From an uncultured bacterium (lineage in GTDB: Bacteria; Elusimicrobiota; Elusimicrobia; Elusimicrobiales; Elusimicrobiaceae): a stretch of 64,000 nucleotides of DNA. The stretch is taken from contig CASFXV010000006.1 of NCBI GenBank assembly GCA_949298795.1, positions 1-64,000 on the forward strand, written 5' to 3'. Both the position numbers and the translations under genes were made by a program. Under the pieces are notes generated by a model, which was given only the letters and a program-made list of their open reading frames with translations, searched no databases and was not told the origin of the DNA. Below are positions 23,690 to 31,664 of this stretch, in pieces (the first letter of the stretch is position 1; every line of letters begins with the position of its first letter).

Positions 23690-24904
23690 TCAATTAGTAT
23701 CTTTGGCGGATTGATTTGCCTTCTTCTGCCAGGGCTTAGGTTCATTAGAAGCTTTCACCACTCCCAAAGGACTAAGTTTAACCAAAATTTTAACTAAATC
23801 TTTTTGGTTTTCCATTACTTCGTCAATATTCTTATATGCGCTGGGAGCTTCATCCAACAGTGCCTGTTCATTCATGCGGTGCACAATTCCCTGGCTGTTC
23901 AATATTTCCTGTTCATGCGCCAAGTCCAACTCTCGCATTGCCTTACTGCGGGACATACACCGCCCCGCACCATGGGAACAGGACTGCAGGGAACTTTCAT
24001 TGCCTAGCCCCCGTACAATGTAAGAGCTGGTACCCTGAGAACCGGGAATAATGCCCGTTGTATTTTCACGCGCCAAAGTGGCTCCTTTGCGGTGTACCCA
24101 AACTTTGCGGTTATAATGTTCTTCTATCGCCGCATAGTTGTGATGGATATTAATATCCTGCAAGAAAACAATCTGAGGAAATTCTTCCTTAAAAATCTTT
24201 TTTATAGCAGTGGCAATCATTTTGCGGTTTTCAAAAGCGAAATCTAAACAAAGTTTCATCTCGTTTATATAATCGCCGGCTTCACGCGTGCCTATTGGCA
24301 GAAAGGCTAAATCTTGTTTGACAAGCGCCTCATGCTTAAACAGCGTGCATAGTTTCACCGCTTTTTTATTATAATATTCCGCCACCTGCTTGCCCAAGTT
24401 ACGGCTTCCGCTGTGAATCATAAACCAAATATGACCATCATTACCGCGCTGCACTTCTATAAAGTGATTTCCCCCGCCTAAAGTGCCAATTTGCTTTTGG
24501 GCGGAAAAAAATTCCCGCTTGCACACTTCTGTTTTATTCCAACGGGGCAAATCTAAAAAGAGGGGATTTTCCTGGGCTTCTTTGTGATGCTCAAACCCAA
24601 CGGGGATCCGCTCGTAAATTTTATCTACTATCGCTTGAACCTTATCACGAGAAACATCCGCAAGACTTGTTTGTACCGCCAACATGCCGCACCCGATATC
24701 TACTCCTACCATATTGGGTGAAATAGCATTATCCAGCGCCACCACCCCGCCTATTGGCATACCATAACCGCAATGGGCATCAGGCATTAGGCAAACATTC
24801 CCCACCAAACAAGGGTGCTTGGATAAGTTTTGTACCTGTTGCATTGCCGCGGGTTCTAAATTGCTACACCAAGATAAAATGTTTTGAGCTAATGGTTCCA
24901 TCAT
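23690..24904 (-). CDS. rtcB: RNA-splicing ligase RtcB
   Basis: The 404-aa enzyme joins RNA 3'-phosphate or 2',3'-cyclic phosphate ends to 5'-OH ends with GTP and Mn2+. Signatures are VGVDIGCGMLAVQT (metal-binding Asp and Cys), GTLGGGNHFIEVQ, HSGSRNLGKQ and the guanylylated His in SCSHGAGRCMSR. The length is short of the E. coli enzyme but typical of the bacterial RtcB2-like group. AGGAG precedes the ATG pair at 24904/24901. It begins the co-directional run rtcB-WYL-cas9 and is divergent from the kinase/Thg1 operon. No archease gene is in the window. Confidence 0.95.
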   Translation of the reverse strand: MMEPLAQNILSWCSNLEPAAMQQVQNLSKHPCLVGNVCLMPDAHCGYGMPIGGVVALDNAISPNMVGVDIGCGMLAVQTSLADVSRDKVQAIVDKIYERIPVGFEHHKEAQENPLFLDLPRWNKTEVCKREFFSAQKQIGTLGGGNHFIEVQRGNDGHIWFMIHSGSRNLGKQVAEYYNKKAVKLCTLFKHEALVKQDLAFLPIGTREAGDYINEMKLCLDFAFENRKMIATAIKKIFKEEFPQIVFLQDINIHHNYAAIEEHYNRKVWVHRKGATLARENTTGIIPGSQGTSSYIVRGLGNESSLQSCSHGAGRCMSRSKAMRELDLAHEQEILNSQGIVHRMNEQALLDEAPSAYKNIDEVMENQKDLVKILVKLSPLGVVKASNEPKPWQKKANQSAKDTN

Positions 24905-25193
24905 GTAAATCTCCTATCATAAAATTTAAATAATCTATGGCTGCCATATCAACCCGGAACGGCAGTTTCCGGCCTCCGTTTGCCCCCGATAACCAAAAAG
25001 GGCCCCGTTCCCGCCAGAGGGGTTTTATCAACCCGGGCAGAAACCAGAGGGGTTCTTTCATACATACCCCTATGTAAATATAATAAAACAGTCGGGCGAC
25101 AGCATATGGTCGTGTTAAAACAATTTTAGATATTTTATTGCGACCATATGCTGTCGTTTATTTTTATTAAAATAAAATAAGTATTTTAATTAT
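24905..25193. promoter_or_regulatory. Divergent control region between rtcB and the RNA-repair operon
   Basis: These 289 bases contain the 16-bp inverted repeat at 25097-25156 and a direct repeat CCAGAGGGGTT (25013 and 25042) nearer rtcB. The segment from 25157 to 25193 is almost pure A/T and runs straight into the kinase ATG without a ribosome-binding site. A 65-aa open frame on the - strand overlapping rtcB is a shadow. Confidence 0.6.
25097..25156. promoter_or_regulatory. Perfect 16-bp inverted repeat, candidate operator
   Basis: CGACAGCATATGGTCG (25097-25112) and CGACCATATGCTGTCG (25141-25156) are exact complements separated by 28 AT-rich bases. Each arm contains CATATG and is itself quasi-palindromic, so the pair could be two operator sites or a looped site. 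No T tract follows on either side in terminator position, which favours a protein-binding role. Confidence 0.65.
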
Positions 25194-25655
25194 ATGTTTA
25201 CAAAATATACTAAAACCCTTTTTATCCTAATAGGCATACAGGCAAGCGGAAAGACCACCTTTGCCCATAAGTTCTTGCCCGATTATACCTACATTAGTCT
25301 AGATGAACTACACACCCGCAATAAAGAGCAAACAGCGTTAGAAACCGCTCTTAAAACAGGTTTTAACTGCGTGGTAGACAACACCAACCCCAGCCGCCAA
25401 GAACGAAAGAAGTATATAAATTGGGCCCGATTTAATCATTACAAAACAGTGGGCATATACTTCCGCTCGTCTATCGCTCAATCCCGTCAACGCAATGCCC
25501 GGCGCGCCGGAAAGGCCCAAGTGCCGTTAAAAGCCATATTAGCCACTGCCAAACGCCTTGAGCTGCCTTCTCTGCAAGAAGGATTTGATGAGTTGTACTA
25601 CATAAAAATAGAAAATAGTAATTTTGTCATCTCTAAGTGGGACGAAACTTTATGA
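25194..25655 (+). CDS. Polynucleotide kinase-like P-loop protein (AAA_33 family)
   Basis: The 153-aa protein has a Walker A motif IGIQASGKTTF (residues about 8-18), then YISLDELHTR, then CVVDNTNPSRQERKKYINWA, the layout of the kinase domain of T4-type polynucleotide kinase. A lid with arginines (RQRNARRAGKAQVP) follows. The expected role is to phosphorylate the 5'-OH ends of broken RNA. The phosphatase half found fused in T4 Pnkp is encoded separately at 26464. The stop overlaps the next start by ATGA. Confidence 0.85.
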   Translation: MFTKYTKTLFILIGIQASGKTTFAHKFLPDYTYISLDELHTRNKEQTALETALKTGFNCVVDNTNPSRQERKKYINWARFNHYKTVGIYFRSSIAQSRQRNARRAGKAQVPLKAILATAKRLELPSLQEGFDELYYIKIENSNFVISKWDETL

Positions 25656-26428
25656 AATTTGATGAATTTGATAAAAAAATGAGAAAATTTGAAGAATCTT
25701 TGGATCAGTTTATCCCAACGGATTTTTTTATGGTGGCCCGCCTGGACGGAAAAGGTTTTACCAAATTAACCAAAACAGAAATGGAACTAGAAAAACCTTT
25801 TGATATCCGTTTTAGAGATGCTATTATCAATACCATAAAATATCTCATGAACGGCCAATTCCAAATTATATACGCGTATAATGAAAGCGATGAGATTTCC
25901 CTCTTGTTCCAACATCATACGGATAAATTTAAACGCAAAGTACGAAAATATAATTCCATCTTGGCGGCGGAAACGAGCGTTCACTTTTCCCGCCAGATCG
26001 GCAATAAGGCTATATTTGACTGCCGCATCATACCTTTACCCAATTTGGACGCCGTACAGGATTATTTTGCTTGGCGCCAGGCAGACTCCAACCGAAACGC
26101 CGTGCTTGCCCACTGCTATTACAAATTGGTTGCCTCCGGGAAAACGCCGCCGCAAGCGGCCGCTTATTTGCAAAATTTGCCCTTTCGGGATAAAATAAAA
26201 CTGCTGGCTCATTTTGGCAAGGATTTGCATAGTATTCCCAAATGGCAATTATACGGAATCGCCGTATATTGGCAAGAAACCGCCAAAAGCGGGTTCAACC
26301 CTGTAAAAAACACCCACGAGCAAAGCATACGAAAGAAATTAACCGAAAGTTACGACTTGCCAACCGGCAACGAATATCGAAACTTTATCGCCCGCATAAT
26401 TGCCTGCCCCTTGACTGGGGGAAATTAG
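25652..26428 (+). CDS. Thg1-like protein (3'-5' RNA polymerase, tRNA repair)
   Basis: The 258-aa protein has the Thg1 palm: FFMVARLDGKGFTKLT (Asp32 metal ligand), then EKPFDIRFRDAI, then YAYNESDEISLLF (Asp80-Glu81). These match the carboxylates of tRNA-His guanylyltransferase and bacterial Thg1-like proteins, which add nucleotides to the 5' end of truncated tRNA using a complementary template. The C-terminus (KNTHEQSIRKKL) also fits the family. The gene overlaps the kinase stop, so the kinase may supply the 5'-phosphate that this enzyme must activate. A repair role is better supported by the neighbours than tRNA-His maturation. Confidence 0.9.
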   Translation: MKFDEFDKKMRKFEESLDQFIPTDFFMVARLDGKGFTKLTKTEMELEKPFDIRFRDAIINTIKYLMNGQFQIIYAYNESDEISLLFQHHTDKFKRKVRKYNSILAAETSVHFSRQIGNKAIFDCRIIPLPNLDAVQDYFAWRQADSNRNAVLAHCYYKLVASGKTPPQAAAYLQNLPFRDKIKLLAHFGKDLHSIPKWQLYGIAVYWQETAKSGFNPVKNTHEQSIRKKLTESYDLPTGNEYRNFIARIIACPLTGGN

Positions 26429-26463
26429 GCGCTGACCGCCAGTACTTGGAGAAATAAAACATC

Positions 26464-26904
26464 ATGAAAACTATTTTATTTGACATTGACGGAACCTTGG
26501 CTAACCTTAACGGAAGGGAAAAATTCCTAAAACAGGAAAAACCCGACTGGCAAAATTTTAATGCCAAAATGGAAGAGGACCTGCCCAACACACCAATAGT
26601 GGAACTATACCGCGCCTTATACGAAAGCAAAAAATTTGAAATTATTTTGGTATCCGGGCGGCAAGAAAAATTTCGCAAAGTAACCCAAACCTGGCTAACA
26701 TGGCATGAAATTCCGTTTAACACCCTTTTGATGCGGGCGGATAAAGACCAACGGCCAGACCAGGCAGTAAAACAAGACATATTAAATTCCCTAAAATCAC
26801 AGGGGAAAGAAATCCTTTTTACCGTTGATGACCGGCAAAGCGTGGTAGATATGTGGCGTGCAAACGGCATTACTTGCCTTCAATGCCAAAAGGGGAATTA
26901 TTAA
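26464..26904 (+). CDS. HAD-family polynucleotide phosphatase-like protein
   Basis: The 146-aa protein opens with the HAD motif FDIDGTLANL (Asp nucleophile in DxDGT), has WQNFNAKMEEDLPN, then ILVSGRQEKFRKVTQTWL (motif II), LLMRADKDQRPD and a late acidic VDDR. This is the pattern of the 3'-phosphatase domain of T4 Pnkp, which removes 3'- or 2',3'-cyclic phosphates. It follows the Thg1-like gene by 35 nt. With the kinase at 25194 it makes a split Pnkp. Confidence 0.85.
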   Translation: MKTILFDIDGTLANLNGREKFLKQEKPDWQNFNAKMEEDLPNTPIVELYRALYESKKFEIILVSGRQEKFRKVTQTWLTWHEIPFNTLLMRADKDQRPDQAVKQDILNSLKSQGKEILFTVDDRQSVVDMWRANGITCLQCQKGNY

Positions 26905-27037
26905 TTTTTTGTCATCAGAATCAACAAACAACCCTCTTAAAGCAAGGGTACATGCTTGCGATGACGACTAACAAGCGTGGCAACGTGCCGCTGCAGGCCG
27001 GGTTTATAAAAATAAAAATTGCTGCGGAAAAGTGAAT

Positions 27038-27604
27038 ATGAAAGAATTAGCCATTATCTGCGCTGGATACATTCCGGGAGATATTGCAGATCATCAAAAC
27101 TATCAAAAACGGCTTGGCCAAAATACGCCAATGCCTTCTGCACATGTTAACATCACGGCAAAAGACTATGGGGATATTTCCCTTTGCATAACCTTTAATA
27201 GGAAAACCGTTGAACTAGACGCTGCACTTGGCGCCAATGTTCCGGACGATATCATTGCCTGGTTGGAAGCCATTTGCCTCGGTTATTGCGAAAGCATTTT
27301 TGTAATAGATGAGGAAGGCCCATTAACCATGTTGCGCTATTACTCTACCAGCCAAGCCTCCAGTGGGAGATTTTCTATCTTATCTTCCGCTGGAGATGAA
27401 GCCACTTCCCGCTTATACCAACAAACCGGTGAAACACAAATTATTTGTGATATTTTGATAGACAAAAAAGAATTAGTATCAAAATTTTGGCAAGCGTTGA
27501 CAAACGTCCTAAAAAACATTTCCACAAAACGATTTGAAGAAGTCAACGCAGAGCCCCCTGTCCGCTGTTCTAAAATTATCCAAGATTTTTTAAAAGAAAT
27601 TTAA
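27038..27604 (+). CDS. Unknown protein at the end of the RNA-repair operon
   Basis: The 188-aa protein begins MKELAIICAGYIPGD; a GTG at 27032 is an alternative start. I do not recognise a family. It has alternating strands and helices, with a DIIAWLEAICLGYCESIFVIDEEGP segment in the middle and an amphipathic C-terminal helix. There is no signal peptide or membrane span. It lies 133 nt after the phosphatase gene on the same strand, with no terminator seen between, so it may be a further repair, sensor or toxin-control component. Confidence 0.6.
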   Translation: MKELAIICAGYIPGDIADHQNYQKRLGQNTPMPSAHVNITAKDYGDISLCITFNRKTVELDAALGANVPDDIIAWLEAICLGYCESIFVIDEEGPLTMLRYYSTSQASSGRFSILSSAGDEATSRLYQQTGETQIICDILIDKKELVSKFWQALTNVLKNISTKRFEEVNAEPPVRCSKIIQDFLKEI

Positions 27605-27689
27605 AACCACCATACTATACATTCACACGCGAGGAAATTAAATAATACTTTTCTTCTTTTATTGTTATCCGGCCGAAGTAACGCAAAGG

Positions 27690-28103
27690 AAATTGCGGGC
27701 TATTTAACACCCCCTTTATAGCAAAGAACCGCCTCTCTTTCCTACGCAACACTTCCGAGTGCCACGACGAAAAAACTAAAAACTTAAACCAGGCGAAGAA
27801 ATTCCACCCCCTACGTTCACTCCGCCGGGAAACGCGTTCTGCCAAGGTAATCTGTTCTATTATGTAGCAACCGCAAAGTACAGCCAGAAAAACACGGCCA
27901 CTTTCAAGTGCTCTGACTCCATCCGCTTACAGTATATTTTTACGGATCAAGATGAAGTTTTCCTATCCTTTCCGGCAGGGAAATGCGGCGCCAAATTAAC
28001 CGGCCCTATGGCGGTGCCGGGGTACGGATTATTTGCTTTATCAAACTTCCCATTACAATAAATCCAACACCCAGCTATTAATGAAAACGGGTTGGAATAG
28101 GTT
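27690..28103 (+). pseudogene. Frameshifted remnant of the island exported-protein family
   Basis: The + strand encodes FCQGNLFYYVATAKYSQ and FPAGKCGAKLTGPMAVPG, closely matching the 12055-12906 gene (FCQGDVFYYET, LPAEKCGAKLSGPMAVPG). One inserted T near 28020 breaks the frame; past it the sequence reads TDYLLYQTSHYNKSNTQLLMK, again as in the intact gene. Upstream similarity (HDEKTKNLNQAKKF) is in another frame and the signal-peptide end is missing. It shows that island sequences once extended, or were copied, to this place. Confidence 0.8.
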
Positions 28104-28141
28104 TAAAATATACTTTGTCCGATCATAAAAACCAGGAAAAC

Positions 28142-28172
28142 AAAAAGGCACTTTATTAGAAGTGCCTTTTTT
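28142..28172 (+). terminator. Rho-independent terminator after the pseudogene
   Basis: AAAAAGGCACTT, loop TATTAG, AAGTGCCTTTTTT. The A/T runs on both sides allow it to work in both directions. Confidence 0.85.
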
Positions 28173-28365
28173 GTAAAAGGGAATCTTTTTCTTACCGCCA
28201 AATCCCAGGTATACCCCATGATAAAAATATCTCCACCCAGCCTTATGCAGTTATACGATTACTGTTTAGGAGAGATACAGTTCCGCTTAATAATGTGATA
28301 TAACCCCTCATTAAACAAAACGGCATTTTTTGCCTGGGCAGGCCAATCAGCAAGGGGGTTATTTT

Positions 28366-30176
28366 TCAATTCCTGTAAAGTAAAAGAAGTACCCCCCAGG
28401 GGCTAAAAACATAAATATCGCCGTTCTCAGCATAAACAAATTTTTCGTCCGTCCGGTTGCTGTCAAAAAGACTGCTCCCAGCCGAAGCAAACAAGATAGG
28501 CTCCCCTATCAAATCAAATATAGAAGGCAATGCATCTTCCGGCGTAACCACTACGCTGTCTTGATTTCCGGGCGGGAGTAACCCAGAAGCATACACTAAT
28601 AGAAAAGAATCATAAGGAGTTTCTGTTCCTTCCAAAGGGGTTGCGCTGAAAATAGCGCGGTGATCTGGGAAAATAAAGAAAACCGTATCGGAAAACCAAT
28701 CTCCTTTTTGGGCTTTTTCAAAAAATTCTTCCAAGGCCGCGTCTGCATAATTTAACCGGTTATAATATTGTTCATATTGGTTTTGAGGGTTTGGGAAAGG
28801 CATATGCTGCCGCGACAAAACCGCCGTATACGGGGAGTGGGTAGAAGAAGTATAAAATACGGCAAAAAAGGGCTTTGCAATTTGATGAAGCTGCTGGAAA
28901 AAGAAAGCGGCGGCGGAGTTATAAAATCCTTTATTAAAAGAGGGAGAATCCGCTAATACGGGGATATCTTTTTTCCCATAAAATTTTCCAAAACCCAAGT
29001 ACTTTGTCCAATTGCCAGCCTTTTCTGACAAACGATAATCACTCTGCAAAAATAAAGTATGCCAGCCGGCTTGCCGAAGCGTTTCCACCCAGCGTGAAAA
29101 GTTATAACTTTCCAAACCTGTATTTAAATAAGGAAGGCCCGCCACACAGAGAATGGTAAAAAAAGCCGAAGTGCCCCAATAAACCCCGTGAGCCGGAAGA
29201 ATCAAAGTATCCATAATATAAGGATTTTTCTTTAATATGGTGAAAAAAGGAGTAATATCCGGCCGGGCATTTAAGTATTTTTTATCCCAACTTTCCAACA
29301 AAATAATTACCGCATTTAATTTACGCTGCTGCTTGGGCCCCGTACGCCACAGCGGATATTGGTTGTCTAAAGGAGTATCCTGTGGCAAAAGAACACGCTG
29401 TTTCACAAAAGAAACCGCTTCTTCTTCCGGTAAAAACAACTCCCGCTTTTGATAATAGCGCAAACTACTCCAAGCACTAAACACCCCATTTAAGGCAATA
29501 TCCGTCATTTTAGAATTTAATAGTTGCCGGAGCGGCATAAAACTTAAACTTCTGCCATGAAAAGACAGCTTTCCTTTAATTCCAAAAATAATACTAAAAC
29601 CTATCAAAAGAATAATTCCCAAGCTTATACTGCACGATCTCCACTGATATAAGGAGGCCGGTAATATTTATCAATGAGCTTATATAGGAAATACATCAAA
29701 TAGCCAATTACCCCAATCAAAGGAATAGCAATATACCAATAAGTCAAAAAAGACATAGAAAGAATAAAAGGGATATGCGCTAACGCCGTAATGGGTTCCG
29801 TGCGCAGATGAGTAAAGAAAAGGCTAAAAAACAAAATGTCTCCAATAGTAAAAAAGAATAGGGCGTCCAAAACAAACACAATAAAAGTGGCTAGCGTTTT
29901 CAGAAACCATTTTCCCTTCATTGGGATGAATAGCAGTACAATCAACGGAAGCAAAAAGCAGGCAATGACATATGCATCATAAGTAAAAGATACCCCAAAT
30001 GCCCTCATGATTTCAACAGATGGCAATCCATCAAAATAAGCGCCAGACAACCCAAAAACCATAATAAGCTTACAAATCACCAGAAATAAGTACAGTCCCA
30101 ACACGCTTCCAACGCCTATTGCGCCAGGCAGTAAAATAGAACGGTCATTCACAAACTGCAAAAGTTTCGTTTTCAT
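28366..30176 (-). pseudogene. LTA-synthase/sulfatase-type phosphoglycerol transferase, split by a frameshift
   Basis: Two abutting frames make one protein. 30176-29625 (183 aa) encodes four to five membrane spans, and 29622-28366 (418 aa, no ATG or ribosome-binding site at its start) begins with the last span (GIILLIGFSIIFGIKG) and continues as an alkaline-phosphatase-fold sulfatase domain: NAVIILLESWDKKYL, TSSTHSPYT and FFIFPDHRAIF, with metal-ligand Asp-His. LTA synthases and MdoB-like enzymes have this membrane-plus-sulfatase layout in one chain of about 600 aa. The reading frame shifts between about 29625 and 29660. The usual Thr nucleophile region reads VYWGTSAFF. Inactivation is likely; recoding or sequence error is possible. 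Confidence 0.75.
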
Positions 30177-30205
30177 TTTTTTATAAACTTCTTTTTAAAT
30201 TTTTG

Positions 30206-30699
30206 TTACTTGTATACTTTGGAAGGCCCATTTACAACTTTTATTTTATCAACTCCAAATAACTTACAAAACCGTTTTCCTCTATCAGAAATAATGGGAC
30301 AATATATAGGGATTAGAACAACTAAGGAGGCTACGCCCCAAGCCAAGCAGCCCTCCTTTGGCCGCCAGCCAGCGCCGCAGTATAACCGTCTTCATAAGAA
30401 GAACACGGGCCAAATTTCTCCCCCGGTTCCCGTTCCGCCAAAACCACTTGCGGGGCATAAGTATCAAACGCATATTGTACAGCTGGAATAGAAACCGCCC
30501 CATGTTTAGCGGCCAACACCACCAGCGTCTTGTTTTCTTTTTGGTAAACCGCCAAATAGGGCGGATTTGGCATTTTTTCATACAACTCCGCGCGGCAGGA
30601 ATTGCACTTTAAAACCAATTCCCTATCCGCCCTGAACGTTTGCGCGAAAGGGTGCACGCTTAAGAAAATAAAAGATAGAAACAAACAGCACTTTGCCAT
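30206..30699 (-). pseudogene. Frameshifted exported protein of unknown function
   Basis: An ATG at 30699 gives a signal peptide (KCCLFLSFIFLSVHPFAQ) and a domain with CNSCRAELYEK, LAAKHGAVSIPA and PQVVLAEREPG, which recalls the start of TraB/GumN-like proteins, though only weakly. The frame stops at 30331 after RRAAWLGA. In the next frame the sequence continues sensibly (LAWGVASLVVLIPIY ... GKRFCKLFGVDKIKVVN) to a stop at 30206. A single-base frameshift near 30340 explains both. It is adjacent to another frameshifted gene. Confidence 0.55.
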
Positions 30700-30757
30700 G
30701 TTAAAAAACCCCTTCAACAAGCTGCCAATATTTATTTTTTTAAGTATATATTATTTT

Positions 30758-30766
30758 TGCTAGACT
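30758..30766 (+). promoter_or_regulatory. Extended -10 just upstream of the 30774 start
   Basis: TGCTAGACT ends 7 nt before ATG 30774, so the predicted start site falls on or next to the start codon. No ribosome-binding site is visible. Confidence 0.5.
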
Positions 30767-30773
30767 ATAAGCT

Positions 30774-31664
30774 ATGAAAATAAAAATAGAACCCCTATCC
30801 TGGCCAAAGGTATACACTGCCTTGGTCTTTTACATATGTATTTTGATTGCGGGCGTGCTGTGGTTAACGTCCGGCAGTGACTCCGTCTTAAAAGGACTTT
30901 GGCAAAGCGTTTTGCAAGATACGCGCGAAGACAGTTTGTTTTACTTTATCTTATTAAACATTTTCCCTTGGGCCTTGCTGTTTATGGCGGCAACGTTTGT
31001 TTGGAATTTTTTCAAAAAACGCCGTGCATATGCCACCCAACCCCGCATAACCAGTCTCTCGTTTGAAGAAAAAGGCGTTGTACTGGGGCAAAACCTTTCC
31101 CGCCCCTCGGTTTTTTTGCCCTACGAACAGACGGACTTCTCCCTTACCGCCCTTATCACCATTACCTATAATAAATACCACCAGCCCATACGCAATATAA
31201 ACGGGGTAAAGCTGTCTTTTTCCTCCCAAAACGGGGATTTTTGCGCCCAACATTATGAGAGCCTGCCTTTTATACGCCAAATGCTAAACGAGGGGAAAAA
31301 ATTCCGCTCTTGCCGTGCCAAAGCCCGCCCCGCCGATGGGGGCTCCGCCTCCACCCAGGACGAGAAAGACTATATCCGCTTTTTAGAAGAACAATTTACA
31401 AATTACCTCTGTTACGGCCTTATGCTTACCGTATTTCCCAAGACCCGCAACGGGTTTTTATGGCTGGGCATTATAACCGCTTGTCTGGGGTTTTTTCTGG
31501 GGAACATGTTTTTGCTAATCATAAACTATTCCCCTTTTCCGTTCTTGGTTTTGGTAATGACTGCAACATTTGCGGTTATACTTTTGGTCTGCTATGCCTG
31601 TTTTAAAAAATACATTACAGAAGCTTACACCGCAAAAAAACTGGAAAAAGCAAAACAAAAATAA
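30774..31664 (+). CDS. Membrane protein, paralogue 1 of a tandem pair
   Basis: The 296-aa protein has two N-terminal membrane spans (about residues 14-34 and 60-80), a soluble middle with a beta-rich SLSFEEKGVVLGQN...YEQTDFSLT segment, and two C-terminal spans (about 215-265). FLEEQFTNYLCYGLMLTVFPKTRNGFLWLG is matched by the next gene in the same position. Related domains with a PH-like soluble part occur in many uncharacterised bacterial membrane proteins. The function is unknown. It shares a TAATG junction with the second copy. Confidence 0.7.
   Translation: MKIKIEPLSWPKVYTALVFYICILIAGVLWLTSGSDSVLKGLWQSVLQDTREDSLFYFILLNIFPWALLFMAATFVWNFFKKRRAYATQPRITSLSFEEKGVVLGQNLSRPSVFLPYEQTDFSLTALITITYNKYHQPIRNINGVKLSFSSQNGDFCAQHYESLPFIRQMLNEGKKFRSCRAKARPADGGSASTQDEKDYIRFLEEQFTNYLCYGLMLTVFPKTRNGFLWLGIITACLGFFLGNMFLLIINYSPFPFLVLVMTATFAVILLVCYACFKKYITEAYTAKKLEKAKQK

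Noticed and set aside
24864-25061. 65-aa open frame overlapping the start of rtcB on the same strand
   Set aside because: It overlaps the rtcB coding start and its ribosome-binding site in another frame. It is better read as upstream control sequence.
25097-25156. The 16-bp inverted repeat as a Rho-independent terminator
   Set aside because: The 28-nt spacer is long, no T tract follows the second arm directly, and both neighbouring genes start here, so a terminator has no purpose.
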